Source: Melastoma dodecandrum (Eukaryota > Streptophyta > Magnoliopsida > Myrtales > Melastomataceae). From it: a stretch of DNA of 64,000 nucleotides. The first letter of the stretch is position 1. Every line of letters starts with the position of its first letter. Positions 1-11,373 of the stretch are shown here, piece by piece. Both the position numbers and the translations under genes were made by a program. The stretch covers positions 1,054,001 through 1,118,000 of the forward strand of contig JARUPY010000605.1 in assembly GCA_029817715.1 (NCBI GenBank), read 5' to 3'. Below the pieces are notes generated by a model. That model ran no database searches and was not told the origin of the DNA. It saw only the letters and a program-made list of their open reading frames with translations.

Positions 1-3000
1 GTTTTCTTGGGGCGGCGTAAGAGCGAAGGGATAGGGCAAGAAGTGCCTGCCAGTGCCCCCGAGTGCTTCATCCTTCAGTTGCTTTAATGGGCTCCGTATG
101 GGCCTTCAATTAATCGGGCTTAATGTGGGGCTGTTCTTGTTTGGGCCTAGCAGCTGAGCCACAGGCCCAAATATTCAGATCGGGTCGGGTAGGGATACTC
201 GTGGGCCTAAAAGGATTTTAGGATTTAAGGCTGTGTTCCCTCCAATATTTTTCACGACTTTTTGCGCTAACTTAATCTGTTCCCTCGCTATGTTTTCACC
301 ATCAAATACAAACCGATTATATCTCCCATTGGCTGAAGTATGTGTAGGCGAAAGCTCTTATGCAAAAAGTGAAGCATCGCCCCTCGGGAGCACGGAAGGA
401 CCGTCCTCAAATTGGCGTTGGGATTTCGGACTATGGTTCTTATAGCTTGCTAAATCATGCCCCTGCGAAAATTTTTAGCAAACCAGCATTTTCATTCAAC
501 GAAAACACAGTCGCTAATGTATAATACATCGTCAAACAAACTTATACACAGTCTCATCATACTGCAATGCAAACTTCCAAATCAAAGTCCCCCCGCGAGA
601 TTTATCTCCGGCCACTATTTGAACCCCGCATGAACATCACCAAGAAATGGGGACATAACTCTTCTTTAAACAAGGGTATTGAACGATTCTTGCTGGGAGG
701 GGTTAAATTTTTTTTTTTTTTTTGTGTGTGGGGTCGTGCGATTTGGTAGTTTACGAATCGGGGGCTTGTTGTTCATTGTGAGTTGTGGAAGAGAGTGGTG
801 AATATAGTCCCCCTTTTAGTATGCGCCTAACCTTCCGTGGATGGAAGTTTCCATTTTACGAAACATGTTTGAAATCGTCTTGTTACATATTGATCATCTT
901 GGACATCTTTTGATCATGTCGAGCACGATATCTACCTGCCTGGTATGTATGTGTCTGTGAGTCCGCTCCAAATGTTGAAGTAAAATCTCAATCGGACCCT
1001 AACACGCTTATTGTCAATTTGTGGGAAGAAAGGTGTTTGAATGTCACTAAATTAGACATTAAAAATGTCAACATCGAATTGATTATGGCCTACAATATTT
1101 GAGCTCCTAATCACTCTTCTTAATCTGAAGAGATGTCTTCGTAACCATCTTTGAATACAATCTAAAAGAAAAAGAGTAAATACTATAGAAACACCCAAAT
1201 CTGAATAGGTCAATCGCTGTTTAAGTTGATTACTCACCTACCATTGTTTGGAGCCCCCGAAGCCGCCATCTATCACTTTGTTACTTAAATTATCATCACC
1301 GGTAAATATAATGACCGCAATATTCATACAATGTGATAAGTTGCCGAATTAATATAGTTGTGTCGAGGGTTGATAGTGGTTCAATGTCATTTAATAATAT
1401 CATACCATCCTTTGTATTTGACAGGCCAATTAGATTTTGGCATTCAATGGCTTCTCTGATTGCACCATCATACGAGGCTGACATATGAGTAATGCACCTT
1501 CAAGACCACATCTTCAAAATAATTGTATTGGCAACTGCATTTACTCATTAGGTTGACAATGCCATCTCCGGAAGATCCACATCGGCTAATCGTGCGGAGA
1601 ATTCGTGAACAAGGACCTCTCTTCAGTGGGAACATCGACATCAACGTAGCATATTTTAGTACCAGTTTTACTTACTCAGATAATTATGATTGATTAGTGT
1701 TTCAATCAGAATTTTTCTGATTGTGTTTACATTCTCTCATACATTATTTCGATAAGTCGACATGACGAACCTCGAAGATACATCACCCTAAAAGGAGTCC
1801 TGCTCAAGACCGAATGGAGTGTGAGTACAACCCATGGAGGATAGGTTTCATAAGAGCGGCCTTGACCGACTATGCCCAACCAATGTATAACAACCTCGGT
1901 TGGGCCTAAGGGACAATTGGGAGGTGCAATCCTCCCCAAATTTCTAAAACTTCTCCAAACAGGTCGCGGGCCCAAGTACGTAAGTTTATTATCATCTCCA
2001 TTCCTCGCTCAGTTTGATATAAATAACCACTCCTGAGTGATTTCGTATTGAATTGTTAATATACATGAATTCGGGTCAAACACCAGTAAAACAATTTGAG
2101 TTTGGTTTAATGCTCGAATCTTGTCCAACGCCTGTAACCAGATATATGTTTTGGAGCAAACGCAATCGTATGAGAAGGGAAATTTTCGTAAATAAAAATC
2201 CCCCTAACCATTTTCCGACTTAAACATTTTATAGAAATAACTTTAAAATATTAAAAAAAAGAGTAATGGATTGGTAAAGGAGACACGAGCTCCCAATCCA
2301 ATAATTTTTAAAGAAAAAAGGAGAAGAAGATTCAGGACAACGAATGAATGACATTGTTGGGAGAGGAGGCCATGAGAGTATTTGTGTAATTAATTTCAAT
2401 ACGTATGGATAAGGCCTTATCCACTTGGAAAACACATCACTCCATTTTTCCTTATCCTCTAAACAAAAATAAACGATTAATTAATTAGTTAGTTACCCGT
2501 AACAATGCTCTGTTCGGAATCAATGTAAGAGAATTTCATCTCCTATCTTAGGCTTTGTTTGGTAAGATGGAGAAATATGGGAGTCGGTGGGGCGAAAAAA
2601 ATAATTCAAATTGTGTGGAAAAGTTGGAAGGATTTTTTTATCAAGGAAAACTTTTTAATCCGAACGAGAAGAACAACCAAACAAAGCGTAGTTGTGTCGG
2701 TTTCCCTTCCCTCCCGCCGGAACTCAAAACAAGAAAACTCACCCTCCCACCCCACCTCGGATCTTCTCTTCTGTTGTTCACCATCAATATCCCCCACCCC
2801 CCCCGCACACGACTCCGCCACTCGTTTCTTCCATGCACTATGTCGTTTTCTCCTTTCCCTTTTCCCTGCCATTCACGTCCTCCATTTCCCCTGTCTCACG
2901 ATATTCCCGTGATATACATTCTAGCTTTCTGATTCTTTTTCTATTTCCAGCTCTTATTTAATCCTCATCCACCACTCAAATTTTGATCCTTTGTTGGATT

Positions 3001-3121
3001 TCGCATTCTGGGGTTAGCTTTTTCTAAGCGGTATATGTAAAAGTTGCTTCCTTTCTTTCGCCTTGATGCGAAATTAGCCCCAATTCTTGACTCTTTTCTT
3101 TTTGTTCCTTGTTGTTGGATC
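1..3121. other. Intergenic, no gene recognised
   Basis: I see no credible gene in this AT-rich stretch. Open frames are short and look like chance. A minus-strand frame at 1727-1975 has the look of decayed repeat DNA, but I cannot name a family. The pyrimidine-rich part from about 2690 to 3120 probably holds the promoter and 5' leader of the START gene. Confidence 0.5.
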
Positions 3122-4984
3122 ATGATTATGGACTTGGGTCCGGATGTAGTCCTGTATTTAGTTTCCGTGTGGATTGCGTTCGCTGTCGGGGTGGTTATCA
3201 GGTGGTTGTGGAAGCCTGAATGGGCGGCTGTCCGGGGGGAGAACGAGATTTGTTCAGTTGAGAAACTAGTCAATTCGTCCTTGCCGCCAGAACCAGAGAA
3301 TTCAAGTTTGCCGGTGAAGGTTTCTGGGGCAGATTCTCGCCTGAGCTCGTTCATAATGAGGTGGCCAAATATGAATTATCGGTCCCTGGATGAAGATGTC
3401 GGGAAGAGGCCTGAATCTCCGGTGCCCGATGACTCTTTTGATGAATGCAGGTCTGGATTTTATTGGAAATGAACAGAACTACTTGATCATCGCAGAATGC
3501 TCCAGGAACGCTGCTGTAGTTTTGGAATTTTGATGACTACAGTATTCTATTCGTGTTATGTCACATATGCCGATGTGAGGAAATGGAGTTGCATACGTTC
3601 TAAGAGTCTCCCCTTGCAGTTGCAGTACAACGCCAGCTCAAGATATATCAAACTTATTGACAAAGGGGGACTTGAAGGAGTTATGGCTACTCGTCGAGGA
3701 GAAAGATGGCGGTCCTGAGTGGACCCATATAATGGACCGCTACACCTTAACTATGAGCTATCAAGCTTGGAGGAGGGATCCTAAGGTACAGTTTTGTTTA
3801 CTCTGTTCAAAGTTCTGCTATTGTTCTATCGAGCTGTATTCAATTGCTAACCGCTGGATTTCTTCTCCGATCTGTTCTTCTTCTAGATGGGTCCTCCCCA
3901 GTATCGTAGCCGAACTGTCTTTGAGGATGCATCCACCGAGTTGGTGAGGGACTTTTTCTGGGACGATGAGTTTCGACCTAAGTGGGATGAGATGCTTTCA
4001 TATTCGGCTACAGTTCAGGAGTGCCCCACCACGGGGACCATGGTCGTACATTGGATTCGAAAGGCAAGATATATTTTGCTGGGTCTGGATGATGATAGTT
4101 CTCATTGGTTGCTTCTCCTCGACTAACATTTTTCATACTTCGGTTGTTGGATTGCAGTTTCCATTCTTCTGTAGCGACCGAGATTACATTATCGGTCGTC
4201 GAATATGGGAATGCGGAAGGTCATACTTCTGTGTTACAAAGGTATTCATCTTTATCAATCACAGTTTCAACAATCTGTAAATGTGATGAAATTATGGTCC
4301 AATGTTGCTGCTTGTTGCGAAAATTGTAGGGAGTGCCCTGCCCTACGATACCGAAACGTGATGGGCCAAGGCGCGTTGATCTGTATTATTCAGGCTGGTG
4401 CATTAGAGCCGGTAATCCCCGAACAGTACTTGGGGTTTTTGTTGTCTGTGCCGCTGATGTTACTGTTTGCTAACACTGTTGTTCTTGTAACCTCCATGAC
4501 AGTTGAGTCGGGAAAAAGCGCAGGACAAATGACTGCATGCGAAGTTGTACTCTTTCATTACGAAGACATGGGCATTCCCAACGAGATAGCCAAGCTCGGG
4601 GTGCGGCAGGGGATGTGGGGAGCTGTCAAGAAGATCGAGCCAGGCCTGCGAACGTACCAAAAGCTGAGACTTTCAGGACAGCCACTCTCTCGGCCGGCTG
4701 TCATGGCCAAGATTAACACCAAGGTGAACTCCGAGTTCCTTCACCTCCTGGAGGCAGAGGACAATGGTTCCACGGAAATGGTATCGTCAACCGTTCAGGA
4801 TAAGCCCGAGGCCTGTCGAGGCGGCATACCAAAGGTCCTACTAGTAAGCGGGATCGTCATCCTCATATGCAGTCTCGACCGAGGGATCTTGACCAAAGCA
4901 GTCTTCTTTGGAGTCGCAAGGAGGTTTTCTAACGCGAGGAAAAGGGCTATTACTAGTGGTAAGATTGGATCTTCGGGAGACTGA
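3122..4984 (+). CDS. START-domain lipid-binding membrane protein
   Basis: Six exons give about 437 residues: 3122-3450, 3626-3785 (or from 3620, an alternative acceptor in the same phase), 3887-4063, 4158-4241, 4330-4411 and 4503-4984. All phases close. The start is the ATG at 3122, in frame with a weaker upstream TTG. Residues just after it form a hydrophobic segment (VVLYLVSVWIAFAVGVVI). The START domain follows, with WDDEFRPKWDEML, FPFFCSDRDYIIGRRIWE and the conserved EDMGIPNEIAKLGVRQGMWG. A second hydrophobic segment (VLLVSGIVILICSL) lies near the C-terminus. Known Arabidopsis relatives (At3g23080/At4g14500 type) are annotated as polyketide cyclase/lipid transport superfamily proteins. 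Lipid binding is inferred from the fold and the ligand is unknown. Intron 3 begins with GC instead of GT (AAG then GCAAGA). Confidence 0.88.
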
Positions 4985-5715
4985 TTTTTTTTCCTCCAAC
5001 GTCAGGAACATCACTAGGTTGGAGGAAGGTCTGGTTATAGAATTTGTACAACGAAACGAAACGTTTTGGTCCTGCCTTGTCCATATACGCGACCATGTAA
5101 ACCTTACTAGTAAATGAGATTTGATGTCCCGAGTTAGGTGCAGATCAGGGACAAAAGTAGAAGGATGTTCTAAATTATAGAATGAGAGGTGAAAAAAAAC
5201 TTACTTCCCTTAATCGGTCCAAATTGGCCAACCCGAACTCCTAAAGGACTAAATTCAAGGCAAGCTGATGTATGTGCACATGTCACGTTGTTGTTGGCAT
5301 GAATCACCTGGTCAGTACGATGTTATGTTTTTGCTTTTCTTCATTTTGATCAGACGCTTCCTCCGGAGGAAGAAATACCAATACCCAGTTCCACAGGCCA
5401 ACAAACAAACGGGACGATCGAACCGAGGCAGCAACCTTTTCTTTCTTTGTCATTCACCCCACTCGAAGACAACGAACCAGCACGGAATTTTTCGCAAGCA
5501 ACTTCGGTAAACGTGTCGGACCTAGATGACAATTTAGTTGCGACAGAAGGTAGTGATGTTCCCTTCGATGTTTTTGTAAGTGGGTTCGGATGTGATTCGC
5601 AGGTTTTTGTTGTTTTAGCTGAAGGGGAAGTCGTGTGATTGGGTTTTGCAGGGGGAGGATTCTTGTCTAGGAAATTTGTGCTTTTCTTTAGTATCGGGCT
5701 TGCTGGGTGATCGCC
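4985..5715 (+). other. Spacer holding START 3' UTR and CID 5' leader
   Basis: No separate gene is visible. The region probably holds the 3' UTR of the START gene and the promoter and leader of the CID gene. A candidate leader intron has a GTAAGTGG donor near 5576 and a TTTTGCAG acceptor ending near 5651, which is common in this family. The transcript start cannot be placed from sequence alone. Confidence 0.4.
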
Positions 5716-7905
5716 ATGGCTGTTGCCGAGAATGCAGGAGTCAACATCGGGTCATCGGGTCAGGATTTGGCCGGAGGTGTCGATTCGAGGAGCAGGGATG
5801 ATGGAACGATCCCCAACCGTTCTACCAAGGTCTCTAATTCTTCAGCCAAGGATCAGAACACTGTTGGTGATGTAATTGATGGCGATAGCGATGGAGATGA
5901 TCAAGTGGGCCTGATGAGAAGGGATGCGATGAGAGGTCAGAAAGTGATGGGAGTGACAAAGAATGGTGGGTACGAGAATGGGGTGGTGGTAGCCAACAAT
6001 GGAGTGAGGCACATTGAGGAGTTGGCCAAGATGTTGACCAAGTTGAATCCCATGGCCGCAGAGTTTGTGCCTCTTTCGTTTGTTCCGATCAATTGGTTTT
6101 GGGATGACGGAAGAGGGTATGGTTCTGGTGATGGTTTCGGAGTCGAAGAGAATGGATTCGGCTCCATGGGATATCCTCCTCGAAGGGTAAGTTCAGGATT
6201 CATGCTTTGATCTTTGATCAGACGTCTTTCTGTTGGTCCGAAGGGATTGGGTCGTTCATCTCTGTTAGGCTTCCTTTGAACTGATCATTTAAAGCCCCGA
6301 ACGCCACTGCTTTTCTGTTGTTATTAATATTTTCTTTTCAGAGGAGAAACAACCAGAGCAACCGCCGGATCAATAATAGAACTAGCATGGCACAGCGTGA
6401 GGAGAGAATTAGGAGGACTGTGTATGTGTCGGACATTGATCAACAGGTACAGAATCTGCTGTATTGATCTGGATTATCATGGAATTGTCATTGGTGCATG
6501 TTGGTTCTCAATCTTCAATTGAGCTGTTTCATGGTCTCATTTGTTTCTGTTTTGTTATTTCCTCGTAGCAGGTCACTGAGGAGCAACTTGCTGCACTTTT
6601 CAATACGTGTGGCCAGGTAACCTGTTGGATCTGTGTAGTCACTGGTCATTTTATAGTTTGATCATCTAACCCAGTTCACATCTTGATGTAGGTTGTTGAT
6701 TGCCGTGTATGTGGAGATCCCAACTCATGCCTCCGCTTTGCTTTTATAGAGTTTACTGAACAAGGTAGTTTTTTATTTTTATTACTGGTTATGTTGGCAT
6801 ACCAATACCTTATTCTTCAGTGAAATTCATCCACTGGAATAAACTCTTGCAGAAGGTGCACAGGCTGCTTTAGGTCTGTCTGGAATGATGCTTGGGTTTT
6901 ATCCCGTTAGAGTTATGCCTTCTAAAACTGCAATTGCACCTGTCAATCCAACATTTTTGCCCAGGGTATAGGACTCATCTGCCGTTGTCAAATCTTCCAC
7001 GGTTAATGGTATATGATTTTATTACACTTAGTGGATTTTCCATGGTTACTGATTTCTCCTGATCCTTCTTCAGTCGGACAATGAACGGGAGATGTGCTCA
7101 AGGACTGTTTATTGCACTAACATTGACAAAAAGGTAAATCATATTAATTAGAAGGAAAATCTATCTGTAAATTCTGTGCTGATTATTTCGCTTCATTCTA
7201 GGTTACACAAGCCGACGTCAAGATCTTCTTTGAATCGCTTTGTGGAGAGGTTTGAATTAACCATCTAGCAACAATCATTCCACTACTAAATCAAGCCAAG
7301 TTCCAACCAGAAGCTAAAAATATTGCAGGTTCAGCGATTGAGGCTTCTCGGGGACTACCGACATCCAACACGCATTGCCTTTGTTGAGTTTGTCGTGGTA
7401 ATGCCCTCTGGCCCATTTCTTGTTTTTTTCTGTTTCAAGCCCGTTTGACCGGTGGAATTACTTTCCCATTGTTCATAACTTTCAGAGAAGAATACTTGCC
7501 CAATGGCATGATTAAATCCAGCCGGTTTTGTAAGAGGCAATTACAACTGATATTCTGTCGTAATGCTTTCTTTTGTTTCTTCCTTAATGCTGTGTTGCAA
7601 GGAATCAATTTCCTCTTTCGAAAGAAGAACATAATTCTCCTTCATATTTGCCATTAAGTAATCAAAGTAATAATCTCTGAAATGCTTCATTTGTTGCAGG
7701 CTGAAAGCGCAATTGCTGCTCTCAGCTGCAGCGGTGCAATCCTAGGATCTTTCCCCATAAGGTAGTATATTTTCCTTAATATTGTTGTTATATTCATCGT
7801 GAGTGTCAATCGCCACTTCTAACTGGCCCAAGGTTAATCCAACGTAGGGTGAGTCCATCCAAGACTCCAGTAAGGCCGCGGCTCCCTCGACCCCACGTGC
7901 CATGA
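5716..7905 (+). CDS. CID: CID-type PABP-interacting protein, PAM2 plus two RRMs
   Basis: Ten exons encode about 367 residues: 5716-6186, 6342-6446, 6572-6616, 6692-6764, 6853-6965, 7074-7133, 7202-7249, 7329-7397, 7700-7761 and 7848-7905; every phase closes. The protein starts MAVAENAG, as in Arabidopsis CID proteins of the CID8-13 group. It carries a PAM2 motif (LNPMAAEFVPLSF) that binds the MLLE domain of poly(A)-binding protein. Two RRMs follow, each spread over several small exons, with RNP motifs RTVYVSDID/RFAFIEF and RTVYCTNID/RIAFVEF. The tail ends SPSKTPVRPR. The small last exon was found by that motif. A basic stretch (RRNNQSNRRINNR) precedes RRM1. The role is in mRNA binding, translation or stability. 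The exact paralog cannot be assigned. Confidence 0.9.
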
Positions 7906-8752
7906 TTCTGTTTCCGCCTATCCATCTCTGGGAATGGCCTAACCGGACTAGATACTCTAAATACGTAATTATGTAAACAGGCATTTCACGGGTAGTTCTG
8001 TTTTTGTTTGTCGAGGCACTCATACATTTATGAACCGCTCCCAAAACTTTCGTGGTCATCTGGACTTAGCTGAGATGGACGCGAATGAATTTTGAGGATT
8101 ATGTTAAGACTTTCCTCAGATCCATTGTTGCCGATGTTGCTGAATGTCATCACATGAACATCATACTAGCTTTAAGACAATGTAAGTTGTTCTAGAAGCA
8201 TTGTAATGACTGCCAATACCTACTTTCATGCGAATCATCTCAAAGAGGCATCTTCCTAAGATTATTGTGAAAGTTGGGATTTTGTCTGTAGCACTGTATA
8301 AGAATAATCATTTCCCCGAGGAGGACCAGGTAATCCATTTCTTTTTGTTGGGCTAATGTCATCAGCCTCACCTGATTCATGGAAAGGAACAATTCCATTG
8401 TATGAAGCCACCCAGAGCAGGGCTGATTCATGACATGCTGAAAACATAGGATGGATCTGAAATCTTCTAAATGTGCCCACTCCTACTCCTGTTGGCTGGA
8501 CAAGACCAGTTCTTATGCCTCTGTCCGTGGATGGGGATAAAAATGCCCACTTATTCAGTGAATTAGAGTTGGGGAGGGGGCAGATCACAATTACAAGAGC
8601 ATTTTGCAAATTGCACCCACCTCCAACTAACCAACCTTTCTTGCCCACCTTCTAGACAAAAACATCAGTGAAATTTTTTGCATATTTTATTGTCTGTGCT
8701 CCACCACCTCTCTTTGCAACAACTGATTAGTAAAATCCACCAACCCAAAATG
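7906..8752. other. CID 3' UTR and unassigned sequence
   Basis: No complete gene is seen. The first few hundred bases are probably the CID 3' UTR. A plus frame at 8473-8655 and minus frames at 8240-8648 overlap each other, show no domain and are treated as chance. Confidence 0.35.
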
Positions 8753-8757
8753 TCTGC

Positions 8758-9021
8758 AGAAAAAACCCAGGATCTTACATAGAAGCGCCTGTGGCAGAGC
8801 AGACTCGGATGGCCTCGAAAGAGATTGATGAGAAAACGGGTGGTGGGCAGAGAGTAAGGCTAGTCATCACGAGGATGCAGCTTCAGCAACTGTTGTCCGA
8901 GGAAATATCCATCCATGAGGTTCAGTCGTTGGTCGACGGTGTAACTCTCAAGGGTTTTGGTCCTCTCGCAATTCAAAGACCGAAGCTGAAGTGTATCCCA
9001 GAGGGTGACGAGTCCGGTTAA
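8758..9021 (+). CDS. Unassigned coding exon, possibly PADRE/DUF4228 C-terminus
   Basis: After a CTGCAG acceptor-like site ending at about 8757, an open frame runs to a stop at 9021. The ORF proper (GTG at 8791; ATG at 8809) contains GGGQRVRLVITRMQLQQLLS and ends IQRPKLKCIPEGDESG. This resembles the C-terminal end of plant PADRE (DUF4228) proteins, where a RVK-V-T-Q-LLS block precedes a final W-P-L-I-E type motif. The usual N-terminal MGN part is not found upstream. It may be the last exon of a gene whose first exon I failed to find, or a relic. It sits tail to tail with HSP21. Confidence 0.35.
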   Translation, partial: RKNPGSYIEAPVAEQTRMASKEIDEKTGGGQRVRLVITRMQLQQLLSEEISIHEVQSLVDGVTLKGFGPLAIQRPKLKCIPEGDESG

Positions 9022-9235
9022 CATCTCGCACCGTTGTTTCTTCTTCAATAGCTGCTGGCCTGTTTTTGTGTTTGGTTTGTTGCTAACAACCCGTAGATAT
9101 AAGGAATGGCAAAAACTTACTGAAGAGACGTGTTAAGCCTCTCTTACATTTACATATATATTACTAGCTAACAGCACACAAACAGGGTTACGAGGTTTTG
9201 CTATGTTCTTCCTGGTCTGGATGTCCGTTGGTTGC

Positions 9236-10050
9236 TTACTGGATTTCCACGTCAAAGACCTTGCGCTCGACTTTCGCCTTTGGAACAGTTATATACAGCA
9301 CCCCATTCTTGAGCTCAGCCTTAATCTTGTCCTTCTCACAATTATCGGGGAGTTGAAGCCTGGTATTGTAGGTGCTCATGCTACGGCTCGACCACTCCGA
9401 GCCCTTCTCGCCTCCCTCTTCCTTCTTCTGCTCTCCCTTAATGATCAACACATCATCCTCCAGTGAAACCTTCACATCTTCCTTTGAGAGACCGGGCATG
9501 TCGAACCGCATCTTGATCTCATTCTCATCATCGTGGATGTCCCATGGGGTTCGGACCTCTCCGGTCGCCCTGTTCCTCGAGGGAACGGTCACAAAGGGGT
9601 CCTCAAATATCCGATCCATCGTGTCGAGCATCTGCCTCATCGTCCTCATTGGCGAGAAAGGGTCCAGCAAGCCTGAAAGATCATATAACTCACCGTGTCA
9701 TGAAGATGCTACCAAAACGTCACGACCGTGTGGCTAACCAAACACATTTAACCCTACTTACCGAATGGAGAGACATCAACAGCCAACCGTCCAGGTCTCC
9801 TCTCCACAGCCGAGGACTGCTGCCCATTCCCCTGCCCTCCCTTGCTCACATGAACGTCCACCTTGGAATCCCCGTTCTGGTTATCTCCACCCTGCGCTCT
9901 CAAGGGCGCCACCATACGTTGCGACTTCCTCAATCCTCTGCGAGGAAAACTGAGGCAACATGGAGACACCTGCGAGCCGGGATGCAGAGCCACCGCCTTG
10001 TTGCCTAACATGGCGGCAGAGGGAGAGGAGCAGGCCATCGAAGAAGCCAT
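9236..10050 (-). CDS. HSP21: Chloroplast small heat shock protein HSP21
   Basis: Two exons on the minus strand, 10050-9762 and 9672-9236, encode about 241 residues. The first exon is Ser/Ala-rich and looks like a plastid transit peptide. Exon 2 opens with the methionine-rich amphipathic segment [19 protein letters not shown] that is diagnostic of chloroplast sHSPs. The alpha-crystallin domain follows, with [21 protein letters not shown] and the late GVLYITVPK motif. The known role is ATP-independent holdase activity that protects stroma and thylakoid proteins under heat. The intron position before [12 protein letters not shown] fits the family. A TATA box at about 10143-10150 and a TTCCAGAA heat-shock-like site near 10292 lie upstream. 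A decayed duplicate lies immediately upstream at 10.5-11.1 kb. Confidence 0.93.
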
Positions 10051-10142
10051 TCTACTCTCTACGCGCTTAGCTTGGATTCAGCTGACTTTACACGAGCTTT
10101 TCTCTGTGAGGATGGTTCATTCATAACAGCCAGGATGGGAAG

Positions 10143-10300
10143 TATATATAGACGTCAAGAGGGGGAAAGAGTTGAGATTGATCTCGAATGTTTGAGAACT
10201 CTGGGTGATTTCTTGTCGCTTCGAGAGACGTCCGTGCCTAATCCTTCGCGGGAAGAAATGTTCCTTACCCATAACGTGGAGTTCGCCAGATTTCCAGAAA
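10143..10300 (-). promoter_or_regulatory. HSP21 promoter: TATA box and heat-shock-element-like site
   Basis: TATATATA at 10143-10150 lies about 95 bases upstream of the HSP21 ATG on the minus strand. A TTCCAGAA inverted pair (TTC-nn-GAA) lies at about 10292-10299. Such pairs are the core of heat shock elements bound by HSFs. Function is inferred from the gene identity. Confidence 0.5.
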
Positions 10301-10519
10301 GTGCTGCTGTCTCTTTTTTTGTTAAAATCCATTAGGGCCCCAAAAGAGAGTGCAATTCAAGGGTCCACTGTGATTACACAAAAATGATTAAATGGAGCCA
10401 TGACTCGGGCCAGATCGGCCCCGTGGAAACAAACAAAACCCAATCTAAATGGGTTTGGACAATCTTTAGAAGGGGATCCGAGGGCTGCTGTGCATCACTG
10501 GGAGATCATAAAATCTGGT

Positions 10520-10926
10520 CCTGAAAAATATGGTCCATCGTGTCGAGCATCTGCCTCATCCTCCTCATTGTCGAGGAAGGGTCCAGCAAGCCTGAAAGAT
10601 CATAATTTCACGATGTGTGGCTAACCAAATACAATCAACTACATCTACCGAATGGAAAGAACATCAACAGCCAACCAGTCGGGTCTCCTCTCCACAGCCG
10701 AGGACTGCTGTCCTCCCTTGCTCACATGAATATCCACCTTGGAGTCCCCGTCCTTGTTTTCTCCACCCTGCGCTCGCACAGGCGCCTCCATACGATGCGA
10801 CTTCCTCAAGCCTTTGTGAGGAAAACTGAGGCAACATGGGGACATCTGCAGGCCGGGATGCAGAGCCGCTGCCTGGTTGCCAAACATGGCCGCAGAGGAC
10901 AAGGATCAGGTCATGGAAGAAGCCAT
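10520..10926 (-). pseudogene. HSP21 duplicate pseudogene, truncated
   Basis: This is a partial tandem copy of HSP21. Exon 1 (10926-10649), the intron with its GT and AG sites, and the first ~70 bases of exon 2 (from 10591 down to about 10520) are recognisable. It is broken in four ways. Codon 7 is TGA (10908-10906) where HSP21 has TGC. A 12-base deletion removes part of the Gly/Gln linker. An extra base shifts the frame near the end of exon 1. The whole crystallin domain is missing. The presence of the intron shows DNA-level duplication rather than retroposition. Confidence 0.85.
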
Positions 10927-11070
10927 TCTACTTTAGTGCGATTAGCTTGGATTCTCCGCATCCTTTACACGACGTTCTCTCTGTGAAGATGGTTCGGAAT
11001 AGCTTGGAAAGGAGAGTATATATGAACTTTGAGAAGACTAGATTATCTTGAATATTTGAGAAACTCTGGA
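10520..11070 (-). repeat. Tandem segmental duplication of HSP21 5' half and promoter
   Basis: About 550 bases here match the region 9600-10206 in order and orientation, including the start-codon region, the TATA box (copy at about 11014-11022) and the leader. Similarity fades after about 11070. The duplicated promoter may still be heat-responsive. Confidence 0.8.
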
Positions 11071-11373
11071 ACCGATTCTGATCAGGATTGCAAGTTTACC
11101 GATGAAATGTTGCTAATTCAGGCCCAAAAGCAAGTGCAACTCAAGTGTTCATGGTGATTACACAAAATTGATCAAGCAAGAAAAAAAAAATACATCATAG
11201 AGATCTCAATACACAACAAGGGAATAATGGGTTTGTTTGTAGTTATTCTTGCACGGGAGAGAAGAGAAGAAATTCCAAAGCTGCTGAAGCAGAGGGCATT
11301 TGATTGAAGGGTCAAAACCTACTCCTTCACTCATGCTTCAACAAGAGATGGAGGATGTGCAAGGGGAGGAAAT
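11071..11373. other. Spacer, nothing recognised
   Basis: About 300 bases between the HSP21 duplicate and the small membrane-protein gene. It probably includes the 3' UTR of the latter (minus strand). No feature is supported. Confidence 0.4.

Noticed and set aside
233..749. Short frames at the left end
   Set aside because: No homology, low-complexity T run, no splice logic.
2555..2961. Overlapping frames in three registers on both strands
   Set aside because: Composition-driven openness in pyrimidine-rich leader sequence of the START gene.
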